From positions 1-33,253 of the forward strand of contig JAJXUK010000026.1 in assembly GCA_021782915.1 (NCBI GenBank): DNA of 33,253 nt, read 5' to 3'. Positions 1-8,362 of this stretch are shown here, in pieces. The position numbers and the translations under genes were made by a program. The stretch's first letter is position 1, and every line of letters begins with the position of its first letter. The notes below the pieces were generated by a model that was not told the DNA's origin, did no database searches, and saw nothing but the letters and a program-made list of their open reading frames with translations. This stretch comes from Actinomycetes bacterium (GTDB lineage: Bacteria > Actinomycetota > Acidimicrobiia > Acidimicrobiales > RAAP-2).

Positions 1-341
1 TCGCCAGCGCCCTAGTAGAGACCGGTTCGAAGATGGACGAGGTCATCTTCGAGGAGTTCAAGGGCACCGGCAACATGGAGCTGAGGCTCGACCGGCGACT
101 GGCCGAACGGCGTCTCTATCCGGCCATTGACGTCAACGGGTCCTCGACCCGTCACGAGGAGCTGCTCTTTAACCGCGAGCTGCTGCCCCAGGTCTGGAAG
201 CTGCGCCGGGTTCTCAACGGCCTGGCCAGCGAGGGCCGCGAGGCCGCCGGCCTGGAGCTGTTGATCGACAAGTTGCGCTCCACGCGCTCCAACGACGAGT
301 TCCTGGCCGAGATCGCCAGGGGCCCGAACCCGACCAGCTGA
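1..341 (+). CDS. rho: Transcription termination factor Rho, C-terminal part (5' end outside window)
   Basis: Rho is the hexameric RNA-dependent ATPase helicase that ends transcription of untranslated RNA. Only about 112 C-terminal residues are present; the reading frame is open from base 3 to the TGA at 339-341 and runs in from outside the window. The segment contains [20 protein letters not shown] and GTGNMEL, which are signature stretches of the Rho ATPase core near the arginine-finger/R-loop region, followed by the family's typical end, with ELLFNRELL, a Lys-Leu-Arg-rich helix and [15 protein letters not shown]. The next gene is rpmE, the same rho-rpmE-prfA-prmC order as in Mycobacterium. 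The assignment is secure; the N-terminal RNA-binding domain cannot be assessed. Confidence 0.97.
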   Translation, partial: ASALVETGSKMDEVIFEEFKGTGNMELRLDRRLAERRLYPAIDVNGSSTRHEELLFNRELLPQVWKLRRVLNGLASEGREAAGLELLIDKLRSTRSNDEFLAEIARGPNPTS

Positions 342-368
342 ACACCCACTAGACTGACCCGTCGCACC

Positions 369-374
369 AAGGAG
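369..374 (+). promoter_or_regulatory. Shine-Dalgarno site of rpmE
   Basis: AAGGAG lies 5 bases upstream of the rpmE ATG at 380 and supports that start. It is one of the few clear ribosome binding sites in this part of the window, where most starts are coupled to the preceding stop. Confidence 0.75.
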
Positions 375-379
375 TCACG

Positions 380-607
380 ATGAAGACCGACATCCATCCC
401 AGCTACGTCGACGCGAACGTCACCTGCTCGTGCGGCAACACGTTCCAGACGCGCTCGACCAAGTCGGAGCTGCACGTCGAGTTGTGCAACCAGTGCCACC
501 CGTTCTTCACCGGCAAGCAGAAGCTCGTCGACACCGGTGGTCGCGTCGAGCGCTTCCAGCGCCGCTACGCGCAAAAGACGGTCAAGGGCCGCACCAGCCG
601 GGCCTAG
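380..607 (+). CDS. rpmE: 50S ribosomal protein L31 (zinc-binding type)
   Basis: This is ribosomal protein bL31 of the large subunit, located at the central protuberance and the inter-subunit bridge. It has 75 residues, the usual length. It begins MKTDIHP, typical of the family, and carries C16, C18, C36 and C39 (CSC and CNQC), the ligands of the zinc-containing C+ form rather than the zinc-free paralogue. The C-terminal tail is basic (VKGRTSRA). The ATG at 380 has an AAGGAG site upstream. It lies between rho and prfA, the conserved actinobacterial order. Zinc-containing L31 is often a zinc reserve swapped for a C- paralogue under zinc limitation; no paralogue lies in this window. Confidence 0.97.
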   Translation: MKTDIHPSYVDANVTCSCGNTFQTRSTKSELHVELCNQCHPFFTGKQKLVDTGGRVERFQRRYAQKTVKGRTSRA

Positions 608-616
608 GGCCCTTCC

Positions 617-1696
617 GTGCCGAGCCTCGAGGAGAACCTGGGCGTCCTGGCCGAGGAGCTCGCCGCCGTCGAGACGGCCCTGGCCGCGCCGGACGTGGCC
701 AGTGACCGAACCCGTCTGCGCGACCTCTCACGTCGCCACAAGGAGCTGAGCGAGGTCCTCGTGGCCTGGCACGCGCTGGGCAGTGCGCGCGAGGACGCAG
801 TCGCGGCGCGCGAGATGATGAACGACGCCGCCGGCGAGGAGCGCGAGCTCTGGCGCGCCGAGCTGGCCGAGGCCGAGGCGCGCCTGCCGCAGCTGGAGGA
901 GAACCTCGAGACGCTGCTGCTGCCGCGGGACCCGAACGAGGGGCGCAACGTGATCATGGAGATCCGCGGCGCCGAGGGTGGCGAGGAGGCCAACCTCTTC
1001 GCCGCGGACCTGGCCGCGATGTACCGGCGCTACGCCGCGCTGCGCGGCTGGAAGCTCGAGGTCGTCGAGGAGTCCGCGTCCGAGCAGGGCGGCCTGGACG
1101 AGGCCATCTATCTGATCCGGGGCGAGGACGCCTGGACCCGCCTGGCCAACGAGGCGGGCGTGCACCGGGTCCAGCGCGTGCCGGTCACCGAGGCCAAGGG
1201 TCGCGTGCACACCTCCTCGGCGACCGTGTCGATACTGCCCGAGGCCGAGGAGGTCGACGTCGCGATCGACCCGAACGACTTGAAGATCGACGTCTACCGA
1301 TCCTCCGGGCCGGGCGGCCAGAGCGTGAACACGACGGACTCGGCGGTGCGCATCACGCACCTGCCCACGGGGATCGTGGTCTCGATGCAGGACGAGAAGA
1401 GCCAGATCCAGAACCGGGCCAAGGCCCTCATCGTGCTGCGCAGCCGTCTGCTCAAGGCGGCCCAGGACGCCCAGGCCTCCGAGTTGGGCGACCTGAAGCG
1501 CTCCCAGCTGGGCAGCGGGGGGCGCAGCGAGAAGATCCGTACCTACAACTTCAAGGAGAATCGGGTCACCGATCACCGGATCAACCTGACGACGTACGCA
1601 CTCGACTCGGTGCTGGCCGGCAACCTGGACCCCTACGTGGACGCGCTGCTGGCCGACCAGCGCGCCCGACAGCTGGCCGAGAGTGGACGGCTCTAG
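617..1696 (+). CDS. prfA: Peptide chain release factor 1 (RF1)
   Basis: RF1 recognises UAA and UAG stop codons and triggers hydrolysis of peptidyl-tRNA on the ribosome. The protein has 359 residues, the family's usual size. The stop-codon-reading PxT tripeptide is PVT at residues 189-191 (PAT in E. coli), which marks RF1 rather than RF2 (SPF). The catalytic GGQ is at 233-235 within SSGPGGQSVN. The GTG start at 617 is 9 bases after the rpmE stop with no obvious Shine-Dalgarno, but it gives the expected N terminus and no later Met fits. The gene overlaps prmC by 14 bases, so the factor and the enzyme that methylates its GGQ glutamine are made together. Confidence 0.97.
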   Translation: MPSLEENLGVLAEELAAVETALAAPDVASDRTRLRDLSRRHKELSEVLVAWHALGSAREDAVAAREMMNDAAGEERELWRAELAEAEARLPQLEENLETLLLPRDPNEGRNVIMEIRGAEGGEEANLFAADLAAMYRRYAALRGWKLEVVEESASEQGGLDEAIYLIRGEDAWTRLANEAGVHRVQRVPVTEAKGRVHTSSATVSILPEAEEVDVAIDPNDLKIDVYRSSGPGGQSVNTTDSAVRITHLPTGIVVSMQDEKSQIQNRAKALIVLRSRLLKAAQDAQASELGDLKRSQLGSGGRSEKIRTYNFKENRVTDHRINLTTYALDSVLAGNLDPYVDALLADQRARQLAESGRL

Positions 1697-2489
1697 GCGC
1701 GCCCAGGACCTTGTGGCGCGCGGACTGGCGCTGCGGGAGGCGCGCTGGCTGCTCGAGGAGTTCGGCGCGGACCCCGCGCGCCTCGAGCGGGCCGTGGCGC
1801 GGCGCCTGGGCGGCGAGCCGCTGCAGTACGTAATCGGGCACTGGCCGTTTCGCGGCCTGGACCTGCTCGTGGACTCGCGGGCCCTCATCCCGCGACCGGA
1901 GACCGAGGAGCTCGTCGGCGTGGCGCTGGGCGAGCTGGCGCGCTCGGGGGTGCGCGCGCCGCACCTGCTCGATCTGGGCTGCGGCACCGGGGCGATCGGC
2001 CTGAGCCTGCTATCGGAGCTGGCCGAGCGCGGCGTGCGCGCGAGCCTGGTGGCCCTGGACGCCTCCGAGGACGCCCTGGACCTGGCGCGCGAGAACGCGC
2101 GGCGCCACGCGATCACGGCGGTTGCCTTCGTGCGCTCGGACTGGTTCGACGAGCTGGACCTCACCCTGATGGGCCGCTTCGACCTCATCGTGGCCAACCC
2201 GCCCTACGTGGGCGCCGAGGAGCTCGTCGACGCCCAGCCCGAGCTGGCCCACGAGCCACGCACGGCGCTGCTGAGCGAGGACACCGCGGCCGGCGCGGGC
2301 TTCGCGGACCTGGCCGAAATCATCGAGCGCGCCCCGACGTGGCTGTGCGAGGGCGGGGTCCTCGTCTGCGAGCACGGCGCGCACCAGGGTCGGGCCGCTC
2401 TGGCGGCGGCGCGCGCGGCGGGATTCGCCGAGGTGCGCGACGTGACGGATATGGCCGGTCACGCGCGCATCCTGGTGGCGCGCTCGTGA
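1683..2489 (+). CDS. prmC: Release-factor glutamine N5-methyltransferase PrmC
   Basis: PrmC methylates the glutamine of the GGQ motif in RF1 and RF2 using S-adenosylmethionine, which raises termination efficiency. The 268-residue protein has an N-terminal helical substrate-recognition domain, the conserved PRPETEELV at about 70-78, the SAM-binding DLGCGTG at 97-103 and the glutamine-binding NPPY at 172-175. Its GTG start lies inside the end of prfA (14-base overlap), and its TGA overlaps the GTG start of the next gene (GTGA). This prfA-prmC-sua5 coupling is the standard bacterial arrangement and supports the assignment. Confidence 0.95.
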   Translation: MDGSRRAQDLVARGLALREARWLLEEFGADPARLERAVARRLGGEPLQYVIGHWPFRGLDLLVDSRALIPRPETEELVGVALGELARSGVRAPHLLDLGCGTGAIGLSLLSELAERGVRASLVALDASEDALDLARENARRHAITAVAFVRSDWFDELDLTLMGRFDLIVANPPYVGAEELVDAQPELAHEPRTALLSEDTAAGAGFADLAEIIERAPTWLCEGGVLVCEHGAHQGRAALAAARAAGFAEVRDVTDMAGHARILVARS

Positions 2490-3103
2490 CGCGTCGGCTC
2501 AGCCTCGACGAGGCCGTGGCGCACCTGCGCGCGGGCGAGCTGGTGGGCCTGCCGACCGACACCGTCTACGGCGTGGGCGCGATCCTCAGCCCGCCGGGGG
2601 ATCCTCAGCGGCTCTTTGCCCTCAAGCGCCGCCCGGCTCAGGTCGCGCTGCCGGTGCTGGGTGCCTCGCTGGAGCAGTTCGCGGGCCTGGGCATCGAGCT
2701 GGGCGAGGACGCCCGACGCCTGGCGAGCGCGTTCTGGCCCGGCGCGCTGACCGTGGTGGTTCGCGCGCCGAGCGCGCTGGCGCGCGCTCTGGGCGCGCGA
2801 GAGTCCAGCGTCGGCCTGCGAATCCCCGATGACGACACGGCGCGCCAACTCCTGGCCGCCACGGGACCACTGGCCGTGTCCAGCGCCAACCTTCACGGCC
2901 AGGCGCCGTGTCAGAGCGCCGAGGACATCGAGAGGGTCTTCGGCGCCGACGAGGCCCTGGCCGGCGTGCTCGACGACGGGCCGCGTCGTGGCACGCCCTC
3001 GACGGTGATCAGCGTCCTGGAGCGCCCGTGGCGGGTCCTGCGCGAGGGCGCCGTGAGCCGGCGGGCCCTGGCCGCGCTGGCCGGCGACGCCGGTCTGGGC
3101 TAG
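2486..3103 (+). CDS. L-threonylcarbamoyladenylate synthase (Sua5/YrdC/TsaC family)
   Basis: This enzyme makes threonylcarbamoyl-AMP from threonine, bicarbonate and ATP, the first step of the t6A37 modification of ANN-decoding tRNAs. I place the start at GTG 2486, overlapping the prmC stop as GTGA; this gives 205 residues beginning VTRRLSLDEA. An open frame extends further upstream but only as read-through inside prmC. Family marks are PTDTVYGVG at about 23-31, ALKRRP, and SSAN in the second half. At 205 residues it holds the YrdC-like domain only, without the extra C-terminal Sua5 domain. The equivalent mycobacterial gene (sua5, Rv1301) sits in the same place before wecA; here an unrelated operon follows instead. 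Confidence 0.92.
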   Translation: MTRRLSLDEAVAHLRAGELVGLPTDTVYGVGAILSPPGDPQRLFALKRRPAQVALPVLGASLEQFAGLGIELGEDARRLASAFWPGALTVVVRAPSALARALGARESSVGLRIPDDDTARQLLAATGPLAVSSANLHGQAPCQSAEDIERVFGADEALAGVLDDGPRRGTPSTVISVLERPWRVLREGAVSRRALAALAGDAGLG

Positions 3104-3105
3104 AT

Positions 3106-3122
3106 CGCGAGGCCCCCTCGCG
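3106..3122. terminator. Possible bidirectional terminator hairpin between convergent genes
   Basis: CGCGAGG, a CCC loop and CCTCGCG form a perfect 7-bp stem in the 31-base gap between the convergent sua5-like gene and the enoyl-CoA hydratase gene. It starts 3 bases after the sua5 stop. There is no T-tract on either side, so it would be a U-less hairpin of the kind often seen in high-GC actinobacteria. The structure is seen directly; the terminator role is inferred. Confidence 0.45.
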
Positions 3123-3134
3123 TCGGCGGCGGGC

Positions 3135-3896
3135 TCAGTCGGGCTGGGAGGGGGCCCAGGAGGGCGCGCGCTTCTCGAGGAACGCGCTCATGCCCTCGCG
3201 AGCGGCCGGGGAGGCGAAGAGCTCGCCCGAGAGCGTGCGGGTCCACGCGAACGCCTCCTCCAGGCTCATAGAGGGCACGCGCGCGATGAGCTGCTTGGTG
3301 AGCGCCAAGGAGTGGGGCTCACCGGCCAGAAGATCCGCGAGCACCTCGTCGACGGCCTCGTCGAGGCGCTGCGCGGGCACCGCGGCGCTGATGAGCCCGA
3401 TGCGAGCCGCCTCGGTCGCGTCGAAACGATTCCCGCGCAGCATCGCCGCGCGCGCGTCGGCCTCGCGCATCTTGGGCAGGCAGACCACCGAGATGATCGC
3501 CGGGGCTAGTCCCAGGCGCACCTCGCTGAAGCCGAAGGTCGCGTCCTCGCGCGCGATCGCGATGTCGAGGGCGGCGGCCAGTCCGACGCCGCCGGCCACG
3601 CAGTGCCCGTCGAGGCGGCCCACGCTGACGAGCCGCGACGCGCGTAGGCGCCCGAGCAGCTCGTCCAGCCCGATGGCGCGCGGCGCGCTCGACTGCTCAC
3701 GCAGGTCGGCCCCGGCGCAGAAGGTGGAGCCGCGATTGCTCAGCACGAGCACGCGCGCGTCCTCGTCGGCCTCGGCCGCGTCGAGGGCGTCGATGAGCTC
3801 GTGCAGCATGTCGGCCGACAGGGCGTTGCGACGCCTCACGTCGTTGAGCACGACCCTGAGCACCCCGGCGTCGCGGGAGATCTCGAGGAGGCTCAC
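3135..3896 (-). CDS. Enoyl-CoA hydratase/isomerase (crotonase family), likely LiuC/AtuE-like
   Basis: This is a crotonase-fold enzyme acting on acyl-CoA thioesters, 253 residues long. The oxyanion-hole segments are CAGADL at 60-65 and AGGVGL at 101-106. Of the two catalytic glutamates of rat enoyl-CoA hydratase, the first is replaced by G105, while the second is kept as E125 in FSEVRLG. A Gly at the first site with SEVRLGLAPA following is a pattern I associate with methylglutaconyl-CoA and isohexenylglutaconyl-CoA hydratases, which fits the carboxylase genes upstream in the same operon. The GTG start overlaps the preceding gene's stop (GTGA). It is the last gene of the five-gene minus-strand operon. 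Substrate unproven; a generic enoyl-CoA hydratase is the alternative. Confidence 0.85.
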   Translation of the reverse strand: MSLLEISRDAGVLRVVLNDVRRRNALSADMLHELIDALDAAEADEDARVLVLSNRGSTFCAGADLREQSSAPRAIGLDELLGRLRASRLVSVGRLDGHCVAGGVGLAAALDIAIAREDATFGFSEVRLGLAPAIISVVCLPKMREADARAAMLRGNRFDATEAARIGLISAAVPAQRLDEAVDEVLADLLAGEPHSLALTKQLIARVPSMSLEEAFAWTRTLSGELFASPAAREGMSAFLEKRAPSWAPSQPD

Positions 3897-4684
3897 CGCG
3901 ACCTCGGCGCGGGTCCGATGGTGGGGGCTCCGGCGAAGGCCTGGGCGCGCAGGAGCCAGTGCCGAGCCCAGGTGCCCGCGTCCAGGTCGGTGTCGTCCAC
4001 GTGCCGGCGCTGGGTCACCACGAGACAGAAGTCCTCGGCGGGCCCGCTCAGCGTCTCGTCGGCGTCGTCGGGCCCGAGCACCCAGGTCTCGCCGCCCGGG
4101 GACGTGAGCGCCAGGCGCAGCCGCGCGTCGGGCACCTCCTCGGCGCGCACCCGGTAGGACCAGTCACGCGTGTTCCAGCCCAGGCGCACGATGTGGCGCA
4201 GGCGCGCCGTGGCGGGCAGGTGGGTGCCCAGCGCGTCGGCCACGTCGGTGCCGTGAGCCCAGGTCTCCATGAGGCGCGCGGTGAGGAACGAGCGGGCCTT
4301 CATGTCCGGGCCGTACCAGGCCAGGCGCCGCTCGGCGTGAAGGCCCGAGGCCGCCACGAGCAGCCGCGTTGCCGCCTCGGTCCACGCCGCATGGATCGAG
4401 GCGCTCGACAGGGTGCGCAACGCGCCGAGGGTGTACTCGTCGACGCCGACGCTCAGCGCGGCGCGCACGAGCTCCTCGCGGGCCGCGGCGAACGCGTCGG
4501 GGTCCTCGATCGCCTGGGCCGCGGCCGCGTCGAAGTAGGCCAGGTGGGCGATCTGGTCGCTCACGCTCCAGCCCACGGCCGGGGTGGGTCGGGCCCAGTC
4601 GGCCTCGGAGCGCCCCGCGAGAACCTGCTCCAGGCTCGCCTGCTCGGCGCGAAGGTCCTCGACGAGCTCGTCCAGCTCGTTCAC
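3893..4684 (-). CDS. TIGR03084-like DinB-fold metal-binding protein (maleylpyruvate isomerase N-terminal type)
   Basis: The 263-residue protein resembles the mycothiol-dependent maleylpyruvate isomerase/DinB helical-bundle group. It has DQIAHLAYFD near residue 45 and METWAHGTDVADAL near 140, whose histidines and aspartate are the expected metal ligands. The fit is best to an actinobacterial family (TIGR03084) that I recall lying beside AtuA-like genes. I chose the GTG at 4684, which overlaps the AtuA-like stop as GTGA; a longer frame upstream would run inside that gene. Its own stop overlaps the hydratase start. The reaction is unknown. The position in a carboxylase operon suggests an accessory role in acyl-CoA turnover, which is inference. 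Confidence 0.75.
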   Translation of the reverse strand: MNELDELVEDLRAEQASLEQVLAGRSEADWARPTPAVGWSVSDQIAHLAYFDAAAAQAIEDPDAFAAAREELVRAALSVGVDEYTLGALRTLSSASIHAAWTEAATRLLVAASGLHAERRLAWYGPDMKARSFLTARLMETWAHGTDVADALGTHLPATARLRHIVRLGWNTRDWSYRVRAEEVPDARLRLALTSPGGETWVLGPDDADETLSGPAEDFCLVVTQRRHVDDTDLDAGTWARHWLLRAQAFAGAPTIGPAPRSR

Positions 4685-6435
4685 AGCAGGACCTCGGGCA
4701 CCTCGACCAGGCGTGCGCGCAGCCACTCGCCCAGGCCCTTGGCCTGCGCGTCCTGGCGCGAGGAGGCCGCCACGCCCTCTTCGAGCAGGTCGTGGATGAG
4801 GAAGTTGAGCGCGCGCAGGCGCGGCAGGCGCACGCGCTCGATCCTCAGCGCGCTCGCCTCGGGCAGCAGCTCGCGCAGCTGCTCGACGCTCAGGAAGCCC
4901 TCGAGCCAGTCGTAGACGTCGTCACGTCGCGCGAAGACGCCCAGGTTGGCGTGGCCCCCCTTGTCGCCCGATCGGGCCCCGACGAGCTGACCCAGGGCCA
5001 CGCGCCGCGTCGGTCCGGACGGGCTCGCGCGGCGCGCGGGCTCCTCGATGGTCACCTCGCTCGGTCCGGGCGGGGCGACCGAGTCCACGACGCGCGTGGG
5101 TCCGCCCAGGCTCGTCACGTACTGGGGCACCAGGTCGGCGTCGATCGTGGCCGGCACGTAGACGCCGAAGGCCCGCGCCGGGCCCGGCGGGCCGCTGAGG
5201 CTGAAGAAGCCCGGCACGCTGGTGAGGGCGATCGCCACGGCCGCGTCGGCGACCGAGCGGCCCACCCGGTGCTCGTCCGGATCCTTCAGCGTGAGGCGCC
5301 ACAGCGCCACGGCCTCCTCGTTGCTTAACGGGTCCACCTTGTCGGTGCGCACCAGGCGGCTGTGCACGCTGGCGATCGCCTCGCGCGGCACCGGGCTGGC
5401 GTCCCAGAACGCGGCCTCGACGAGGGCGGCCTTGGCCTCGATGTCCAGTCCGGTCAGGGCGATCGTGATGTCCTGTCGGAAGCCGCCGAGCCGGTTCATG
5501 GCGACCTTCAGCGTCGCCGGCGGCGCCTCGCCGCGCACGCCGGAGATGCGCACGCGGTCCGGGCCGAGCTGGTCCAGCTCGATGGAGTCGAATCGCGCGG
5601 TCACGTCGGGCCCGTAGTAGCGCTGCGAGCCGATCTCGTAGAGCAACTGGGACGTGACGGTGCCGATCGAGACCTCCCCACCCGTGCCCTCGTGCTTGCC
5701 GACCACGCTGGAGCCGTCCTCGGCCACCTCGACCCAGGGGAAGCCGACGTGCGTCATTCCGGGGACCTCGTCGAAGAAGGAGTAGTTGCCGCCCGTGACC
5801 TGGGCACCGCACTCGATGACGTGGCCGGCCACCACCGCCCCGGCCAGGCGGTCGAAGTCATCACGCGCCCACGAGTGGTGCCAGGCCGCGGGCCCGCACA
5901 CGATCGCCGCGTCGGTCACCCGTCCCGTCACGACGATGTCGGCACCGCCGGCCAGCGCGTCCACGATGCCGAAGCAGCCCAGGTAGGCGTTGGCCGAGAC
6001 GAAGTCCCCGCGCGCGAGGGCCTCGCCCGTCTCGAAGTGCCGCAGGCCGCGACCGGCGGCCTGCAGGTCGTCGAGGCGCTCGAGCAGGTCGTCGCCGGCG
6101 ACGTAGGCCACGTGCGCGGTGAGACCGAGGCGTCCGGCGAGCTCGTGCAGCTCCTCGGCCAGGTTGCGCGGGTCCAGCCCGCCGGCGTTGGAGACGACCT
6201 TGATGCCCTTGTCCAGACACGGGCCCATGACCTGCTCCATCTGGGTGAGAAAGCTGCGCGCGTAGCCGGCGCCCGGGTGCCGGGCCCGGCTGCGCGCCAG
6301 GATCAGCATCGTCAGCTCGGCGAGCCAGTCGCCCGTGAGCACGTCGATCGGCCCGCCCTCGACCATCTCGGCCGCGGCGCTCAGGCGGTCGCCGTAGAAG
6401 CCGGAGCAGTTGGCGATGCGAATCGGTGCGGCCAT
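4681..6435 (-). CDS. AtuA-like protein (DUF1446), acyclic terpene utilization family
   Basis: This 584-residue protein begins with IRIANCSGFYGDR and has VVSNAGGLDP near residue 80 and VVTGRVTDAA in the middle, all typical of the AtuA/DUF1446 family. The last ~110 residues (from about 475, with GARSGDKGGHANLGV) form the smaller C-terminal AtuA domain, so both domains are fused. In Pseudomonas, atuA is part of the citronellol/geraniol degradation operon with geranyl-CoA carboxylase, but its biochemical role is not established. Here it lies between the biotin carboxylase (1-base gap) and the TIGR03084-like gene (4-base overlap). The family call is firm. Involvement in branched or isoprenoid acyl-CoA breakdown is inferred from neighbours. 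Confidence 0.88.
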   Translation of the reverse strand: MAAPIRIANCSGFYGDRLSAAAEMVEGGPIDVLTGDWLAELTMLILARSRARHPGAGYARSFLTQMEQVMGPCLDKGIKVVSNAGGLDPRNLAEELHELAGRLGLTAHVAYVAGDDLLERLDDLQAAGRGLRHFETGEALARGDFVSANAYLGCFGIVDALAGGADIVVTGRVTDAAIVCGPAAWHHSWARDDFDRLAGAVVAGHVIECGAQVTGGNYSFFDEVPGMTHVGFPWVEVAEDGSSVVGKHEGTGGEVSIGTVTSQLLYEIGSQRYYGPDVTARFDSIELDQLGPDRVRISGVRGEAPPATLKVAMNRLGGFRQDITIALTGLDIEAKAALVEAAFWDASPVPREAIASVHSRLVRTDKVDPLSNEEAVALWRLTLKDPDEHRVGRSVADAAVAIALTSVPGFFSLSGPPGPARAFGVYVPATIDADLVPQYVTSLGGPTRVVDSVAPPGPSEVTIEEPARRASPSGPTRRVALGQLVGARSGDKGGHANLGVFARRDDVYDWLEGFLSVEQLRELLPEASALRIERVRLPRLRALNFLIHDLLEEGVAASSRQDAQAKGLGEWLRARLVEVPEVLL

Positions 6436-6436
6436 C

Positions 6437-8362
6437 TCAGAGCACGTCCTCGAGGCTCAACAGCGTCGCGCCCCGCTCGACCTGCTGGGCCGGCACGACC
6501 AGGACCTCGCTGACGACCCCGTCGTGCGGGGCGCTCACGACGTGCTCCATCTTCATGGCCTCCAGTACCACCAGGGCCTCGCCCGCGCTCACGTGATCGC
6601 CCGGGGCCACGCGCACCGCCAAGACCACCCCGGGCATGGGTGCGATCAGGCCGCCGTGGGGGACCTGCGTGCCGGGCACGACGAAGCGGGCCTGAACGTC
6701 GAAGCTCACGGTGCCGCGCGAGACCTGCACGTGCAGGCGCTCGCCGGCGGGGGTCACGCGCACGTGCCGGCGCCGACCGTCGATCTCCAGATCGATGACC
6801 CGCTCCGTGCAGCTGATCACCGTGGCGCGGTGCCCGTCGCCGACGTCGAAGGTGCCGTCACGGCGCGCGGCGTAGCTCACGACGTGTTCGTCGTGCTCGC
6901 GCAGGGTGACGCTCTGGGCCGGCAGGCGCGCGTTGCGCCACCCGCTCGGCGTGAAGTCGAGCACCGTGGCCTCACGACGGTGTTGGGCCTGCAGCCACAG
7001 CGCGGCGGCCGTCGTGGCGACCAGCCACTCGTCCTCGCTGAGCACCAGGCGCCGCGCGGGCCGGTGGCGCTCGATGAAGTCGGTCGTGGTGTCCCCGGCG
7101 AGGAACGCCGGGCTGCGAAGCGTCGAGACGAGCACGTCGCGGTTGGTCGTCACGCCGCCAACGTGCAGGCCCTCGAGGGCGCGGGCCAGACGGGCGGCGG
7201 CCTCGGCGCGCGTCGGCGCGTGGGCGATGACCTTGGCCAGCAGCGGGTCGAAGGCCACGCTGACGCGCGAGCCGGCACCGACGCCGGACTCCCAGCGCAC
7301 CGCGGGACCCGCGACGGGCTCGAAGGCCGCCAGGACCCCCGTGGCCGGCAGGAAGCCGGCGTCGGCGTCTTCTGCGCACAGTCGCACCTCGATCGCGTGG
7401 CCCCTCGTGAGGACGTCGGCCTGCTCGAAGCCGAGGGGCTCGCCCTGGGCCACGCGCAGCTGCGCGCGTACCAGGTCGATTCCGGTGACCTCCTCGGTCA
7501 CGGGGTGCTCGACCTGGAGTCGGGTGTTGACCTCGAGGAAGAAGAACTCCCGCGTGGCGTCATCGACCAAGAACTCGACGGTGCCCAGGGAGTAGTAGCC
7601 GATCGAGCGCGCCAGTGCCAGGGCCGCCTCGCCCATCGCGGCGCGCGTGGCCTCGTCGATCGCACTCGACGGGGACTCCTCGACCAGCTTCTGGTGGCGG
7701 CGCTGGATCGAGCACTCGCGCTCACCCAGCTGCACGAGGTTGCCGTGGCGATCGCCCAGCACCTGGATCTCCACGTGCCGCGAGGCGGCCACGTAGCGCT
7801 CGAGGAAGACCCGGTCATCGCCGAAGGCGCTGGCGGCCTCTCGACGCGCGGCGCCGAGCGCCTCGGCGAGAACGTCGCGTGAGTGCACGATCCGCATGCC
7901 CTTGCCGCCCCCGCCCGCGGCCGCCTTGATGAGCAGCGGGAAGTCGGCGTCCTGGACGCCGCCGGCGTCCTCGCGAGACTCGAGCACCGGCACGCCGGCG
8001 CGACGCGCGGCCTGCTTGGCCGCGATCTTGTCGCCCATGGCCGCGATGGCCTCGGGGGAGGGACCGACCCAGGTGAGCCCGGCCCCTTCGACCAGGCGAG
8101 CGAAGTCCGGATTCTCCGAGAGGAACCCGTAGCCGGGATGGACGGCCTGGGCCCCGCTGGCACGCGCCGCCGCGACGATGCCGTGCGCGTCGAGGTAGCT
8201 CGTGTCCAGTCGCAGCGCGTCGTCGCAGTCGTCCACGAAGGGCTCGCGCGCGTCGGCCTCGACGTAGACGCCGATCACGTACAGGCCCATCTCACGCGCC
8301 GCGCGAGCCACCCGCCGGGCGATCTCGCCCCGATTGGCGATGAGCAGCGAGTCGAAGCTCAC
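6437..8362 (-). CDS. Acyl-CoA carboxylase alpha subunit (biotin carboxylase + biotin carrier)
   Basis: This subunit carboxylates its own biotin with bicarbonate and ATP and passes the carboxyl group to the beta subunit encoded upstream. The protein has 641 residues. The biotin carboxylase N-domain starts SLLIANRGEIARRV, the ATP-grasp glycine-rich loop GGGGKGM is at about 150-156, and the biotinyl domain is at the C terminus with LEAMKMEH, the modified lysine being about K604. Length and layout match 3-methylcrotonyl-, geranyl- and propionyl-CoA carboxylase alpha subunits rather than the short AccC. The start is GTG 8362, overlapping the beta-subunit stop as GTGA; an upstream ATG in frame lies within that gene. 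The substrate is not readable from this subunit. Confidence 0.93.
   Translation of the reverse strand: MSFDSLLIANRGEIARRVARAAREMGLYVIGVYVEADAREPFVDDCDDALRLDTSYLDAHGIVAAARASGAQAVHPGYGFLSENPDFARLVEGAGLTWVGPSPEAIAAMGDKIAAKQAARRAGVPVLESREDAGGVQDADFPLLIKAAAGGGGKGMRIVHSRDVLAEALGAARREAASAFGDDRVFLERYVAASRHVEIQVLGDRHGNLVQLGERECSIQRRHQKLVEESPSSAIDEATRAAMGEAALALARSIGYYSLGTVEFLVDDATREFFFLEVNTRLQVEHPVTEEVTGIDLVRAQLRVAQGEPLGFEQADVLTRGHAIEVRLCAEDADAGFLPATGVLAAFEPVAGPAVRWESGVGAGSRVSVAFDPLLAKVIAHAPTRAEAAARLARALEGLHVGGVTTNRDVLVSTLRSPAFLAGDTTTDFIERHRPARRLVLSEDEWLVATTAAALWLQAQHRREATVLDFTPSGWRNARLPAQSVTLREHDEHVVSYAARRDGTFDVGDGHRATVISCTERVIDLEIDGRRRHVRVTPAGERLHVQVSRGTVSFDVQARFVVPGTQVPHGGLIAPMPGVVLAVRVAPGDHVSAGEALVVLEAMKMEHVVSAPHDGVVSEVLVVPAQQVERGATLLSLEDVL

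Noticed and set aside
728-2197. Long minus-strand frames opposite prfA/prmC and similar long antisense frames opposite atpA, atpD and glyA
   Set aside because: They are shadows of GC-rich coding sequence: arginine-, alanine- and histidine-rich translations with no motifs, fully covered by well-identified genes.
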